Below are positions 18,499 to 27,275 of a stretch of DNA of 64,000 bases, in pieces. Source of the stretch: SHVO01 sp050250575 (lineage in GTDB: Bacteria; Pseudomonadota; Alphaproteobacteria; Rhodospirillales; Rhodospirillaceae); NCBI GenBank assembly GCA_050250575.1, contig JBFWOJ010000013.1:1-64000 (forward strand), given 5' to 3'. Within the stretch, counting starts at the first letter, position 1; every line of letters begins with the position of its first letter. Made by a program: the position numbers and the translations under genes. The notes under the pieces were generated by a model. The model ran no database searches. It was not told where the DNA came from and saw only the letters and a list, made by a program, of their open reading frames with translations.

Positions 18499-19944
18499 CT
18501 AAGCCTTTCGCGCGCGACGTTCCCATTCAGCCATGACCGCCGGTGGAGTCGGCTTCCCCGCCAGCGTTCCGACGATATAAGCCAGCAGGCCGGCGCCCAT
18601 GCCGTAGAAGATCGAAGTGTCGGAATCGGGGTTCTGCACGTAGATCATGTGGCCGAAAGTCACGACGATCCCCGCCACGATGCTGGCGATCGTTCCGCTC
18701 AGGTTGGCCCTTTTCCAGACTATGCCGCCCATGATGGGGATAAACAGACCTGTGACGACAATCGCGCTGCCGATGGCGATCGCCGCCACCACGTCGTTCA
18801 GCGCGGCAGCCATAGCAATCATCAAGGCGCCGAAGAACAGGATGTACATGCGGCTACCCTGCACTTCGTCGTGGGATTCCACGCGCTGTTCGGCTTCGGT
18901 CTTGAGGCCTTTGTGCTTGAGACCGCGCACGATGTCCTGCTTGGCGACCGTGGCGGACGCGATCAGGGTGCCGCTGGAGACCGACATGATGGCAGCCAGC
19001 GCCGCCGCCAAGACGAGGCCGGAGAGGCCGACCGGCAGCACATGTTCCACCAACAGCCCGTAAACGGTGTTGCGATTTTCGATATCGGGCAGAAGGACCT
19101 TCGCCGACATGCCGATCAGCGCGCCGGCAATGGCGTAGAAGAAACAATACACCCCGGCCGCCGCTCCGGCCCACTTGGCGACCTTATCGCTCCTCGCGGT
19201 GAAGATGCGCTGCCAGACGTCCTGACCGATGACGATCGAGAGGTTATAGATGATGAGGTAGCTGAAGATCGTGCCCCAACCGCGGGCCGTCAGGTCGAAC
19301 GCTGATTCGGGCAGCTGCGCGCGCAAGCCGTCGATGCCGCCCACAGCGAGCAGCGCCGCGGGCAGAAGCAGAACGAAAATCCCCACCGTCTTGATGATGA
19401 ACTGGACGAAATCGGTGAGGGTGATCGACCACATGCCGCCGAGCACCGAGTAAAGAACCACGATGCCGCCGCCGAGCAGGACGGCCGGCAGTTTCTCCAG
19501 ACCGAACAATACCTGGAAGATCGCTCCGTAGGCGATCGTGGAGGTCACCGAGATCATGAAGGCATAGCCCAGCTGCACGATGCCGGAGATCACGGCGGTG
19601 CCGGGCCCGTACCGCAGCTCCAGCATCTGGGCAACGGTGTAGACCTTGAGGCGATTCACAAGAGACGCGATGGTGAGACTGACCACCAGCACCCCGAAGC
19701 CCAGGGAAAAGGCGAGCCACATCCCGGAAATTCCAAACTGATAGCCAAGCCCGATCCCTCCGACGGTCGCCCCGCCGCCCATCACCAGGGCGCCCATGGT
19801 CCCTGCATAAAGCACGGGGCCGAGGCGCCGGCCGGCGACCAGGAAGTCGGATTCGTTCGTCGCGCGGCGCTTGGAGTAAAAGCCGATGCCGACCATCACC
19901 GCCATGTAGATGGCGATGATGATGAAATTCAGATACTCGCCCAT
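18499..19944 (-). CDS. Sodium:solute symporter (SSS family)
   Basis: A 481-residue transporter of the SSS family with about 13 hydrophobic segments spread over the whole length. Family features include FLVAGRRLGPVLYAGTMGALVMGGGATVGG near residue 35-65 and VLYSVLGGMWSITLTDFVQF near 165-185. It would co-transport an organic solute with Na+ across the inner membrane. The gene is divergent from hutC across a 224-bp spacer that carries the HutC inverted repeat, so a role as the histidine or urocanate permease is a reasonable inference. Confidence 0.9.
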   Translation of the reverse strand: MGEYLNFIIIAIYMAVMVGIGFYSKRRATNESDFLVAGRRLGPVLYAGTMGALVMGGGATVGGIGLGYQFGISGMWLAFSLGFGVLVVSLTIASLVNRLKVYTVAQMLELRYGPGTAVISGIVQLGYAFMISVTSTIAYGAIFQVLFGLEKLPAVLLGGGIVVLYSVLGGMWSITLTDFVQFIIKTVGIFVLLLPAALLAVGGIDGLRAQLPESAFDLTARGWGTIFSYLIIYNLSIVIGQDVWQRIFTARSDKVAKWAGAAAGVYCFFYAIAGALIGMSAKVLLPDIENRNTVYGLLVEHVLPVGLSGLVLAAALAAIMSVSSGTLIASATVAKQDIVRGLKHKGLKTEAEQRVESHDEVQGSRMYILFFGALMIAMAAALNDVVAAIAIGSAIVVTGLFIPIMGGIVWKRANLSGTIASIVAGIVVTFGHMIYVQNPDSDTSIFYGMGAGLLAYIVGTLAGKPTPPAVMAEWERRARKA

Positions 19945-20127
19945 GTTCTTTTGCCCCTATCCCGCGCGGCCCATGCCTGTGTGCGGCGCAATATATCGCT
20001 ACACACGGCCAGCGAAAATCGGCCAGGTGCTGCCTTCCACGACGCCAGTCGATCTCCGGACGCCGTAGAAATCCTAAAAACGCTTTCAGGCCAAATCCCT
20101 GAAATATCCTGGAAAATGACCTAATGC

Positions 20128-20152
20128 CTAGACATACTGCGAATATGTCTAG
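20128..20152. promoter_or_regulatory. HutC operator, 9-bp perfect inverted repeat
   Basis: CTAGACATA, a 7-nt spacer, then TATGTCTAG. It ends 16 nt upstream of the hutC start, in the spacer shared with the symporter gene. The same TAGACATA half-site occurs between hutI and hutF. Autorepression and repression of the symporter are inferred. Confidence 0.7.
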
Positions 20153-20168
20153 CTTTGCCGAAAGTTGA

Positions 20169-20915
20169 ATGAAGTACAGCAAGAAGACGATTTCTGAATC
20201 GCTCCCGCGTTACCAGGAAATCCAAAACCATCTGAAGTCGCAGATCTTGTCGGGCACGTGGGCGCCGGGCACGAAGGTGCCGTCCGAACACGAGCTTGCG
20301 GCGCAGTTCGATTGCGCGCGTATGACGGTCAGCAAGGCCGTCGGCAGCTTGGTGGAGAAGGGCCTCGTCGTGCGCCGGCGGCGCGCCGGCACCGTTGTCG
20401 CGGCGCCCCGCTCCCAGGAAACGGTACTGGAGATCCACGACATCCAGGCGGAAGTGCAAGCGAGCGGCCGACTTTACCGCTTCGACATCCAGAGCCGCAA
20501 AGTCGGCAAGGCATCGCGGGAAGAGGCCGAGAAGCTCGGCGCCGAAATCGGCACGCCGGTGCTTTCGATCTCGTGTGTGCATTGGGCCGACGCGGTGCCT
20601 TATGCGCTCGAACAGCGCCTCATCAATCTCCTGGCCGTGCCGGAGGCGGAGCAAGAGATGTTTCGCGAAGTTCCGCCGGGCAGCTGGCTGCTCGCGAAGA
20701 TTCCCTGGAACGAGGCCGAGCATCGCATCTTCGCCCTCAGCGCCGATGCTGCGACCGCCCGCGTGCTGAAGATCAGGCGCAATGCGGCGTGCCTGTGCAT
20801 CGAGCGCCGCACGCGCCGCGACAGCTACAATGTCACTTATGTCCGCTTGGTCTATCCCGGCGACCAGCACGCGTTGGTCGCGCGATTCCAGACTCACGGC
20901 GCCACGTCGCGGTAA
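20169..20915 (+). CDS. hutC: HutC-like GntR-family repressor
   Basis: A 248-residue GntR-family regulator of the HutC subfamily. The N-terminal winged helix (about 15-80) contains LPRYQEIQNHLKSQILSG and PSEHELAAQFDCARMTVSKAVGSLVEKGLV. The C-terminal UTRA ligand-binding domain (about 95-240) contains EEAEKLGAEIGTPVLSISCVH. HutC proteins are released from DNA by urocanate. Position next to a symporter and hut genes, and operators in both hut promoter regions, support the name. Its stop lies 5 nt from the stop of the convergent receiver gene. Confidence 0.9.
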   Translation: MKYSKKTISESLPRYQEIQNHLKSQILSGTWAPGTKVPSEHELAAQFDCARMTVSKAVGSLVEKGLVVRRRRAGTVVAAPRSQETVLEIHDIQAEVQASGRLYRFDIQSRKVGKASREEAEKLGAEIGTPVLSISCVHWADAVPYALEQRLINLLAVPEAEQEMFREVPPGSWLLAKIPWNEAEHRIFALSADAATARVLKIRRNAACLCIERRTRRDSYNVTYVRLVYPGDQHALVARFQTHGATSR

Positions 20916-20920
20916 CGCGA

Positions 20921-21286
20921 TTACCCCTTCAACAATTCCGCTATCCGGCCGAGCAGCACATCGGCTGCGGCCGGCTTGGTGAGAAAAGCATCGCAGCCGG
21001 CGTTGTAAGCGTCCTCGCGGTCCTCCGCCGTCATATTGGCGGTCAGCGCGAGGATCGGGATCTCGCTCGTCTTCGGATCGGATTTCAGTGTCTTCGTCGC
21101 GTCCCAGCCGTTCATGGAAGGAAGCCCGAGATCCATGATGATCAGATCCGGCCTGTCGCTGAGCGTCTTGGCGACACTATCGAGACCGTCGACGGCGTGC
21201 ACAACCGAGTGGCCTCCGTCCGTGAGCATGCGCGAGACGACCGACGAAATGAACTTGTCGTCCTCGACGAGCAGGATCTTCGCCAT
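20921..21286 (-). CDS. Single-domain response regulator (CheY-like)
   Basis: A 121-residue stand-alone receiver. The acidic pocket is ED8-D10 and the phospho-acceptor is D52 in LIIMDLGLPSMNGW; the conserved Lys is in FLTKP. There is no output domain, so it passes phosphate to, or sequesters it from, a partner. No kinase is adjacent, and the molybdenum hydroxylase operon upstream ends in a terminator just before it. Confidence 0.92.
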   Translation of the reverse strand: MAKILLVEDDKFISSVVSRMLTDGGHSVVHAVDGLDSVAKTLSDRPDLIIMDLGLPSMNGWDATKTLKSDPKTSEIPILALTANMTAEDREDAYNAGCDAFLTKPAAADVLLGRIAELLKG

Positions 21287-21304
21287 GATGCGTCCCTTCT
21301 TGTG

Positions 21305-21336
21305 AAAAAAAGGGGGCCGTCTATGCGGCCCCCTTT
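21305..21336 (-). terminator. Terminator of the molybdenum hydroxylase operon
   Basis: On the minus strand an 11-bp stem AAAGGGGGCCG / CGGCCCCCTTT (6-nt loop) is followed by a run of T. It lies 18 nt past the stop at 21355. Confidence 0.9.
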
Positions 21337-21354
21337 CCCGCGCGCGTTCGTGCG

Positions 21355-23625
21355 TTACGCTTGCGCCTGCGAAGCTAGCGCCTTGAAGAACGGCATCTGC
21401 CGGATGCGCACGCCGGTGGCCGCGAAGACCGCGTTGGCCACGGCCGGCGCGACCGGCGGCAGCGCCGGCTCGCCCAGTCCCGTCGGCGTGAAGTCCGACT
21501 GGATGAAATGGGTTTCGACCTGCGGCGTACCGGTGATGCGCAGCAGCGGGTATTCGTCGAAGTTGCCTTCGCCGATGCGGCCTTTTTCGATCGACAGTTC
21601 CAGATTCATGGTCGAGATCCCGTCGATCACAGCGCCCTGAGTCTGATTCTCCGCGCTGCTCATGTTGATGATCGGGCCGATGTCCCCGACCACGATCACC
21701 TTGTGCACCGTCACCTTGTTGCTCGCATCCACGCTCACTTCCGCCGTTTCGGCGAAGTGGCCGGCGTGGCTGAAGTAGAACGCGATGCCGAGCCCGTGGC
21801 CTTTGGGAAGGGTGCGCCCCCAGCCGGCCTTTTCGGCGGCCAGCTTGATGACGCCCGCGGCGCGGCCGGTGTTCAGCGAACCTTGATTGCCTTCCACCAG
21901 CCAGCGCGGCTCGCCCATCAGCTCCAGCAGGAACTCGACGTGATCCCGGCCGGCGGCGGAGGATACTTCATGCAGGAACGACTGGAACGCGAATGCATTG
22001 GTGCTCGAGCGCGGCGCGCGCCAGGCGCCGCACGGAGTCTTCAGCGGCAGCATGGTCTGGGTGAGCAGCCCGTTCGCGATCAGCGGGAAGGGAAATTCTT
22101 CTTTCGGGATGTTGCCGCCGGTGACCGGGTTCTTGCCGTCGCTGGTGAAGGTGATGAAGTGATCGGACAGCGCCACCAGCTTGCCGTTGGCGTCGACGCC
22201 CGCCTTGAACGAGTGGAACCCGCCCGGACGATAGAAGTCGTGCATCATGTCGTCTTCGCGCGTCCAGGTCAGCTTGACCGGGATGCCGCCCGCCTGCTTC
22301 GAGATCATGATCGCTTCGGCGGCGTAGTCGTTGACCAGCCGGCGCCCGAAGCCGCCGCCGGCGCGGATCTGGTGCACCGTGATCTGGTTTTCGGCAAGGC
22401 CGAGCATCTTCGCGGTGGTCGAAAGGATACGCTCGGGCGTTTGCGTGCCGGCCCAGATCTCCGCGCTGTCGCCCTTGAAGTGCGCCAGGCAATTCTGCGG
22501 CTCCATGGTCGCGTGCGAGACGAAGGGATAGCTATAGAATGCCTCGATCTTCTTCACCGCACCCGCATAGGCGCCGTCGAAGTCGCCGCTCTTGGTGATT
22601 TCCTGTTCGCCAATCTTGGTTGCAAGCTCGCGCGCTTTGGCGCTGGATGCCGACCAACTGTCCGTGGAGGCGCTGCTTTCGTCCCACTTGATCTGCAGCG
22701 CCGATTTTGCCCGGAACGCGGCCCACGTGGAATCCGCGAGGATCGCGACACCCGGCATGCACTCGGCCACCACGCCGGTGCCTTCGACGATAAAAGCATC
22801 CTTCACCCCGGGCAGTGACTTGATGTGGTCGAGGTTGGCGCTCGCCACCTTGCCGCCCACCGCGGGGCACTTGGTGAAAGTGGCATGGACCATGCCCGGA
22901 ACCTTGAGATCGATCCCGAACAACGGCTTCCCGGTGACGATGGCTTGATTGTCGGCGCCGCCGAAGCGATTGCCGATCAGGCGATACTGATCGCGTGTTT
23001 TCAGATGCACGGTCTTCTGATCGGGCAAGGGCAGCGCTGCGGCCTTTGCCGCGAGAGCGCCGTAGGCAAGCTTGCGGCCGCTGGCCGCGTGAATCACGTG
23101 GCTGTCCTGCGTCGTCAGCTCGCTCGTCGGCACACGAAGGTCGCGCGCCGCCGCGGACATGAGCATGGCCCGCGCCGTTGCGCCCGCTTCGCGCAGTTGG
23201 TTCCAGCTGTTGGGGATCGAACGCGATCCGCCCGCGCTCTGGCTTCCGTAGATCGCGGGATTGATCGGCGCCTGCTCGATATCGACGTCGCTCCACGCGA
23301 CGTCAAGCTCTTCGGCGATGATCAAGGGGAACGCTGTCTTGATGCCTTGCCCGATTTCCGGACCCTTGGAGTAGATCAGGATGCGGCCCGACGGGGCGAT
23401 GCGCAGGAAGGCGTTCGGCGCGAACGCGCCTTTGACCGGCGCCGCCGCGGCCATCGCCGCGCGGCCGCCCAGCTGAAAGGCGAGCACGAGCCCGGCACTG
23501 CCGGCCACGCCGATTTTAAGGATCGACCGGCGCGAGACCTTCGCGCGCGCGCGCGTCGGCAGGGCTTCGACTTCGCGCATCACGTCCCTGAAGTAAGCGT
23601 CGGCGGAGAAGGTCACGGCGTTCAT
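21355..23625 (-). CDS. Molybdopterin-binding aldehyde oxidoreductase, IorB-like, Tat-exported
   Basis: A 756-residue large subunit of the xanthine oxidase family, most like isoquinoline 1-oxidoreductase beta subunit. The N-terminus has a twin-arginine signal (VSRRSILKIG around 32-41 followed by a hydrophobic stretch), pointing to a periplasmic enzyme. Molybdopterin-binding stretches include GGFGRRLVNDYAAEA, CGAWRAPRSSTNAFAFQSF and GLGEPALPPVAPAVANAVF. Start at ATG 23625 overlaps the small-subunit stop (ATGA); the longer frame upstream belongs to the other subunit. Substrate unknown (N-heterocycle or aldehyde). No cytochrome c subunit gene is adjacent. Confidence 0.9.
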   Translation of the reverse strand: MNAVTFSADAYFRDVMREVEALPTRARAKVSRRSILKIGVAGSAGLVLAFQLGGRAAMAAAAPVKGAFAPNAFLRIAPSGRILIYSKGPEIGQGIKTAFPLIIAEELDVAWSDVDIEQAPINPAIYGSQSAGGSRSIPNSWNQLREAGATARAMLMSAAARDLRVPTSELTTQDSHVIHAASGRKLAYGALAAKAAALPLPDQKTVHLKTRDQYRLIGNRFGGADNQAIVTGKPLFGIDLKVPGMVHATFTKCPAVGGKVASANLDHIKSLPGVKDAFIVEGTGVVAECMPGVAILADSTWAAFRAKSALQIKWDESSASTDSWSASSAKARELATKIGEQEITKSGDFDGAYAGAVKKIEAFYSYPFVSHATMEPQNCLAHFKGDSAEIWAGTQTPERILSTTAKMLGLAENQITVHQIRAGGGFGRRLVNDYAAEAIMISKQAGGIPVKLTWTREDDMMHDFYRPGGFHSFKAGVDANGKLVALSDHFITFTSDGKNPVTGGNIPKEEFPFPLIANGLLTQTMLPLKTPCGAWRAPRSSTNAFAFQSFLHEVSSAAGRDHVEFLLELMGEPRWLVEGNQGSLNTGRAAGVIKLAAEKAGWGRTLPKGHGLGIAFYFSHAGHFAETAEVSVDASNKVTVHKVIVVGDIGPIINMSSAENQTQGAVIDGISTMNLELSIEKGRIGEGNFDEYPLLRITGTPQVETHFIQSDFTPTGLGEPALPPVAPAVANAVFAATGVRIRQMPFFKALASQAQA

Positions 23626-24101
23626 GCGACACCTCCCTTGGCGATCTCGTCTGCGGCGGCGTGGATGGCCGCCTTGATGCGGACATAGGTGCCGCAGCGG
23701 CACAGGTTCCCATACATGGCGGTGTTGATGTCCGCTTCCGAGGGCTTGGGATTTTTCCGCAACAGCGCGGTCGCGCTCATGATCTGGCCGGCCTGGCAGT
23801 AGCCGCATTGGGCGACGTCGAGGTCGATCCAGGCTTTCTGGACGGCCGTGAGCGTGCCGTCGTCCTTCGCCAACCCTTCGACGGTCGTGATCTGTTGTCC
23901 GGCGACCGCGCTGATCGGCGTCGAGCACGAGCGCATGGCCACGCCGTTCAAGAGGACCGTGCAGGCGCCGCACTGGCCGACGCCGCATCCATATTTGGTG
24001 CCGACGAGGTCGAGCGCGTCGCGCAGGACCCAGAGCAGCGGTGTCGAGGGGTCGCTATCGTCGACCTCCACGGTCTTCCCGTTGACGGTAAGAGTGAGCA
24101 T
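23622..24101 (-). CDS. (2Fe-2S) subunit of molybdenum hydroxylase, IorA-like
   Basis: A 159-residue electron-transfer subunit with two [2Fe-2S] clusters. The plant-ferredoxin-type ligands are CGVGQCGACTV plus MRSC, and the second cluster is bound by QCGYCQAGQIM and NLCRCGTY. It transfers electrons from the molybdenum subunit with which it forms an operon (ATGA overlap). GGAGGG lies upstream of the ATG. It lacks a signal peptide, as is normal when the small subunit is carried across the membrane with its Tat-targeted partner. Confidence 0.95.
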   Translation of the reverse strand: MLTLTVNGKTVEVDDSDPSTPLLWVLRDALDLVGTKYGCGVGQCGACTVLLNGVAMRSCSTPISAVAGQQITTVEGLAKDDGTLTAVQKAWIDLDVAQCGYCQAGQIMSATALLRKNPKPSEADINTAMYGNLCRCGTYVRIKAAIHAAADEIAKGGVA

Positions 24102-24329
24102 GGAGCCCTCCGCAGCGTGGATGTGTGAAGGTCCAACTTTCTCCCGATTAGGCTATCCGGGCAAGCGCTTTGACGCGGTCGCTGCTCGCCAAAGCGTTAC
24201 AAATATTCAGGAAATCAAAGACTGGGGCCGTCGGCCCGCCCGCCGCGCGAGGTCGGAAATGGTGTGTCGGCGGCGTCGAATCCGCTGGATTTTCTCGGCC
24301 GCGCAAAGCCGGCGCGACACGCAGAGCGC

Positions 24330-24354
24330 GGAACAAACACACTTTTCTCGCGTT
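24330..24354 (+). promoter_or_regulatory. EcfG-type promoter of the FkbM methyltransferase gene
   Basis: GGAAC (24330-24334), 16 nt, CGTT (24351-24354). The predicted start of transcription near 24361 leaves a 20-nt leader before ATG 24383. Confidence 0.6.
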
Positions 24355-24382
24355 ACCGCTCAAATCCCGAACCGAAAGCCTT

Positions 24383-25156
24383 ATGAATCCAAAGCTGCAA
24401 AATGCGCTGCTGCGCTCCTATGCGGGTTTGCACGCCACCGGCCTGCTTTCGACACCGCCCGGCCGCTGGGCCTTCTCGCGTGCCTACGCGCTCTACAAGG
24501 AGAAGCTGGAAGCCGGCGCGGTCGATACGCTCAGGGTGCTGGTTCCCGCAGGGTCGACGGTGGTCGATATTGGCGCCAACATCGGTTTCTTCACCCGCCG
24601 CTTTGCAAAGTGGGTCGGCGGCGAAGGACTGGTGATCGCCCTCGAGCCTGAGCCACGCAACTTCGCCGACCTGCGCGATCTGCTTCGCGAGGACGGGACG
24701 TTGCCTCGGGTACGCCTCCTGGAGACTGCGGCTGCCGAATTCACGGGACGCGGCCAACTCAAACTCAATCCCATTCACCCGGGCGACCACAGGCTGACCG
24801 GTGACGGCGCCGGCATCGACGTCGAGGTCCGGCGCCTCGACGATATTCTTTCCGAACGCAAGTGGCCGAAGGTGGCGCTGGTGAAGGTCGATGTGCAAGG
24901 CGCCGAAGAACGTGTCCTCGATGGCGCCGAACAGACGCTCGGCCGGATACGTCCAGCCTGGTTTGTCGAGGTCGACGACGATCATCTGCGGGCCATGGGA
25001 AGTTCCGCCGCCGCGCTCGTGCGCCGGTTCGCCGGCCTCGGCTACGGTGTCCACAAGGTCCGGCCCGGCACGATCGGCCCGGCGCTCGATCTCGCCGAGG
25101 TGATCGAGTCCTTGCGTCCCGGCGCTTACCAGGACCTGCTTTTCAAGCCCTGCTGA
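24383..25156 (+). CDS. FkbM-family SAM-dependent methyltransferase
   Basis: A 257-residue class I methyltransferase of the FkbM family, usually acting on hydroxyl groups of sugars or polyketides. Motif I is VVDIGANIGFFTRRFAKW near residue 55, followed by ALEPEPRNF; LVKVDVQGAEERVLDG is the family's characteristic motif IV region. The start at 24383 is chosen because an EcfG-type promoter lies immediately upstream and the longer in-frame extension to 24170 is unlike the family. Acceptor unknown. Confidence 0.85.
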   Translation: MNPKLQNALLRSYAGLHATGLLSTPPGRWAFSRAYALYKEKLEAGAVDTLRVLVPAGSTVVDIGANIGFFTRRFAKWVGGEGLVIALEPEPRNFADLRDLLREDGTLPRVRLLETAAAEFTGRGQLKLNPIHPGDHRLTGDGAGIDVEVRRLDDILSERKWPKVALVKVDVQGAEERVLDGAEQTLGRIRPAWFVEVDDDHLRAMGSSAAALVRRFAGLGYGVHKVRPGTIGPALDLAEVIESLRPGAYQDLLFKPC

Positions 25157-25207
25157 CCGCTCCTTACGCCCCCGCTAAACTCGCGTCCCATCACAGGGGG
25201 AGGAAGC

Positions 25208-26074
25208 ATGGCGAACGTTGCATTCATCGGTCTTGGCGTCATGGGCTTCCCCATGGCCGGACATCTCACCAAGGCGCACAACGTCACGGTTTATAACCGC
25301 ACGCCGACGCGGGCCGCCGCCTGGACGGAAAAATTCGGCAACGCCAGCGCCCCGACACCGGCCGCCGCCAGCAGGAATGCAGAGATCGTGTTCATCTGCG
25401 TCGGCGACGACCCGGACCTGCGCCATGTCATCACGGGCAAGGACGGCGTGCTCGACGGCATCGCCAAGGGCGGGATCGTCGTGGATCACACCACGGTCTC
25501 GGCGAGCGTCACGCGCGAGCTCCACGCCCTCTGCAAGGAGAAAGGCGTCGGCTATATCGACGCGCCGCTCTCAGGCGGACAGGTTGGCGCCGAGAACGGC
25601 CAGCTCACGGTGATGTGCGGCGGCGACGCCGACTCATATGCGAGGGTCGAACCCGTCATCGCCTCCTACGCCAAGATGTGCAAGCTCATCGGCGGCAGCG
25701 GCGCTGGCCAGCTCACCAAGATGGTCAATCAGATCTGCATCGCCGGCGTGGTGCAGGGGCTCGCCGAAGCGATGAATTTCGGCAAGCGCGCCGGTCTCGA
25801 CATGGACGCTGTCCTTGCGGTGATTTCCAAAGGCGCGGCGCAGTCGTGGCAGATGGAGAACCGCGGCAAGACGATGCTCGCGGGCAAATTCGATTTCGGA
25901 TTTGCCGTCGATTGGATGCGCAAGGACCTGCGCATCACCATGGACGAGGCGCGCCGCAACGGCGCGCGTCTGCCGGTGATTGCGCTCGTCGATCAGTTCT
26001 ATGCCGAGGTCCAGGCTCACGGCCACGGGCGTTGGGACACCTCGAGCCTCATGAGCCTGCTGACGGACGATTGA
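25208..26074 (+). CDS. NAD(P)-dependent beta-hydroxyacid dehydrogenase
   Basis: A 288-residue enzyme of the 3-hydroxyisobutyrate dehydrogenase superfamily. The N-terminal Rossmann motif is FIGLGVMGFPMAGHL; the substrate-binding DAPLSGGQVGAENGQL and catalytic lysine motif GAGQLTKMVNQ are intact. Members oxidise 3-hydroxyisobutyrate, tartronate semialdehyde, glyoxylate/succinic semialdehyde or related acids; the sequence seen does not decide. GGGGGAGG gives a very strong ribosome site. It is 51 nt after the methyltransferase and followed by a terminator. Confidence 0.92.
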   Translation: MANVAFIGLGVMGFPMAGHLTKAHNVTVYNRTPTRAAAWTEKFGNASAPTPAAASRNAEIVFICVGDDPDLRHVITGKDGVLDGIAKGGIVVDHTTVSASVTRELHALCKEKGVGYIDAPLSGGQVGAENGQLTVMCGGDADSYARVEPVIASYAKMCKLIGGSGAGQLTKMVNQICIAGVVQGLAEAMNFGKRAGLDMDAVLAVISKGAAQSWQMENRGKTMLAGKFDFGFAVDWMRKDLRITMDEARRNGARLPVIALVDQFYAEVQAHGHGRWDTSSLMSLLTDD

Positions 26075-26095
26075 TTCCGGTTAGAAACACGGTTT

Positions 26096-26132
26096 CCCTT
26101 TTCTCGCGCTGCGCGCAAAAGGGATTTGTTTG
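26096..26132 (+). terminator. Terminator after the hydroxyacid dehydrogenase
   Basis: CCCTTTT and AAAAGGG arms enclose an inner CGCG/GCGC stem, followed by ATTTGTTTG. Confidence 0.55.
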
Positions 26133-26204
26133 ATCGGCGTCAAACCGGTCGGGCTCTCATTTCTTTATAGCCGCGGCGTCGCCCGTTCGTTGGGAGGGCC
26201 GCGT

Positions 26205-26414
26205 TTGATCCATTCCGGAAAAATCACGTCGCTGCTGTGTGTTGAGTGTAACGTGCGCGGCACGGCGATCTGGAACAACGACCCCGGCGCGCCGGATTGT
26301 CGTCATAGCGCCAGCCCCGATGTGTCGCGCGGCTTCAAAATGGTCGACCGCGGCCCGCGTCTGGGCCGGCACTTCATCTGCGTGCTGTGCAATCGCCTCG
26401 CGAAGGAGTTTTAA
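26205..26414 (+). CDS. Small cysteine-pair protein, possible zinc ribbon
   Basis: A 69-residue frame with a TTG start preceded by GGAGG at 7 nt, which decides the start. Cysteines come as CVEC near the N-terminus and CVLC near the C-terminus (about 50 residues apart), with a further Cys and His between, a spacing compatible with a zinc ribbon. No family is recognised. It is a plausible small gene; support is the ribosome site and the paired CxxC motifs. Confidence 0.4.
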   Translation: MIHSGKITSLLCVECNVRGTAIWNNDPGAPDCRHSASPDVSRGFKMVDRGPRLGRHFICVLCNRLAKEF

Positions 26415-26476
26415 TGCCGCGCGACAAACACTAAAGTCGCCGCCGTCTGTTGGTCCCTTTCCGATCGGGAGGTCGG

Positions 26477-26680
26477 ATGCAGGACGACGCCCATCGACGG
26501 CCGGTAATCTTCAGGCAGCGCGCCCAGGAACTGCGGACGCTGGCGACGACGATCAGTGCGCCTTTGCGTGACGACTTGATCCGTGTCGCATTGGAGTGGG
26601 AACGCCTCGCGGAAAGCGCTGAGCGAGAAACCGCGACGGTAGTCGGCGCGGCGGTTGCATCCGCTGCGTCCAAGGAATGA
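26477..26680 (+). CDS. Small helical protein of the alphaproteobacterial 'RA-x2-LR-LA' type
   Basis: A 67-residue charged helical protein with FRQRAQELRTLATTIS and LRDDLIRVALEWERLAESAERE. Short proteins of this pattern, two helices joined by a loop, are common and uncharacterised in rhizobia and relatives. GGGAGG lies 4-5 nt before the ATG. It is convergent with a second protein of the same pattern (26725..26901). Confidence 0.6.
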   Translation: MQDDAHRRPVIFRQRAQELRTLATTISAPLRDDLIRVALEWERLAESAERETATVVGAAVASAASKE

Positions 26681-26724
26681 CCTAAGCAGGATTCGCGTGT
26701 CAGGACGCGTTTGCTCGAACGCCG

Positions 26725-26901
26725 TTACTGCGCAGCAGCAACTTTGCTTTCCTTGAACGCCTTCTTCTCGCGCTCTTCGGCCAGGCTGTCCCAGGTGTCC
26801 GCCATATCGAGAAGTTGCTGTTTATGCTGGCCGTCCTGCAGTTGCAGGGCCAACGCCCGGCATTCGCGCGCATGCATGCGGTATTCGGAAGCTTTCTTCA
26901 T
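26725..26901 (-). CDS. Small helical protein, 'YRMHARECRALA' type
   Basis: A 58-residue protein (60 if the TTG at 26907 is used) with EYRMHARECRALALQLQDGQHKQQLLDMADTW. It has the same helix-loop-helix pattern and WxxLA motif as the convergent gene 26477..26680, which suggests the two are distant paralogues. Function unknown. The gap between them is only 44 nt. Confidence 0.6.
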   Translation of the reverse strand: MKKASEYRMHARECRALALQLQDGQHKQQLLDMADTWDSLAEEREKKAFKESKVAAAQ

Positions 26902-26966
26902 CAGCAATAATTCCCAGCGGAGGTAGTCTTCTAAATATTCAAATGGATTTGCCGTCTCGGTCGGTC

Positions 26967-27236
26967 TTAGCGGCTTTCTTGATGGCTCTGCATTTTTTCG
27001 GCGCTGAAGCGCGCGGACAATTCAGCCGGCATGTTCTGCTGGTCGCAGACTTTCTCCCCCAGCTGGTAAAGGCCCACCACGACGGTGTCGCCGAGCGGGC
27101 TGTTGTCGACAATAACGACTTCGCGCGGATCGCTCTTGGACAACAGCCGCGCCAGGCCGTCGGCGCGCCCGATGTTATCGACGGTTGCGACGAACTCGCG
27201 CCGGCCGGTCAAGCTATTGAAGTACAATGCGAACAT
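26967..27236 (-). CDS. Hypothetical small protein
   Basis: An 89-residue protein, not recognised. The segment REFVATVDNIGRADGLARLLSKSDPREVVIVDNSPLGDTVVVGLYQLGEK alternates hydrophobic strands and charged loops like a small alpha/beta domain. The start is uncertain: ATG 27236 fits a transcript from the EcfG-type element at 27276..27300, while a GTG at 27368 would give 133 residues and place that element inside the gene. A weak ribosome site is seen for either. Confidence 0.45.
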   Translation of the reverse strand: MFALYFNSLTGRREFVATVDNIGRADGLARLLSKSDPREVVIVDNSPLGDTVVVGLYQLGEKVCDQQNMPAELSARFSAEKMQSHQESR

Positions 27237-27275
27237 TTCCGAGACTAATCCCCCAAGGCCGAGTGTTGCGTTGAT

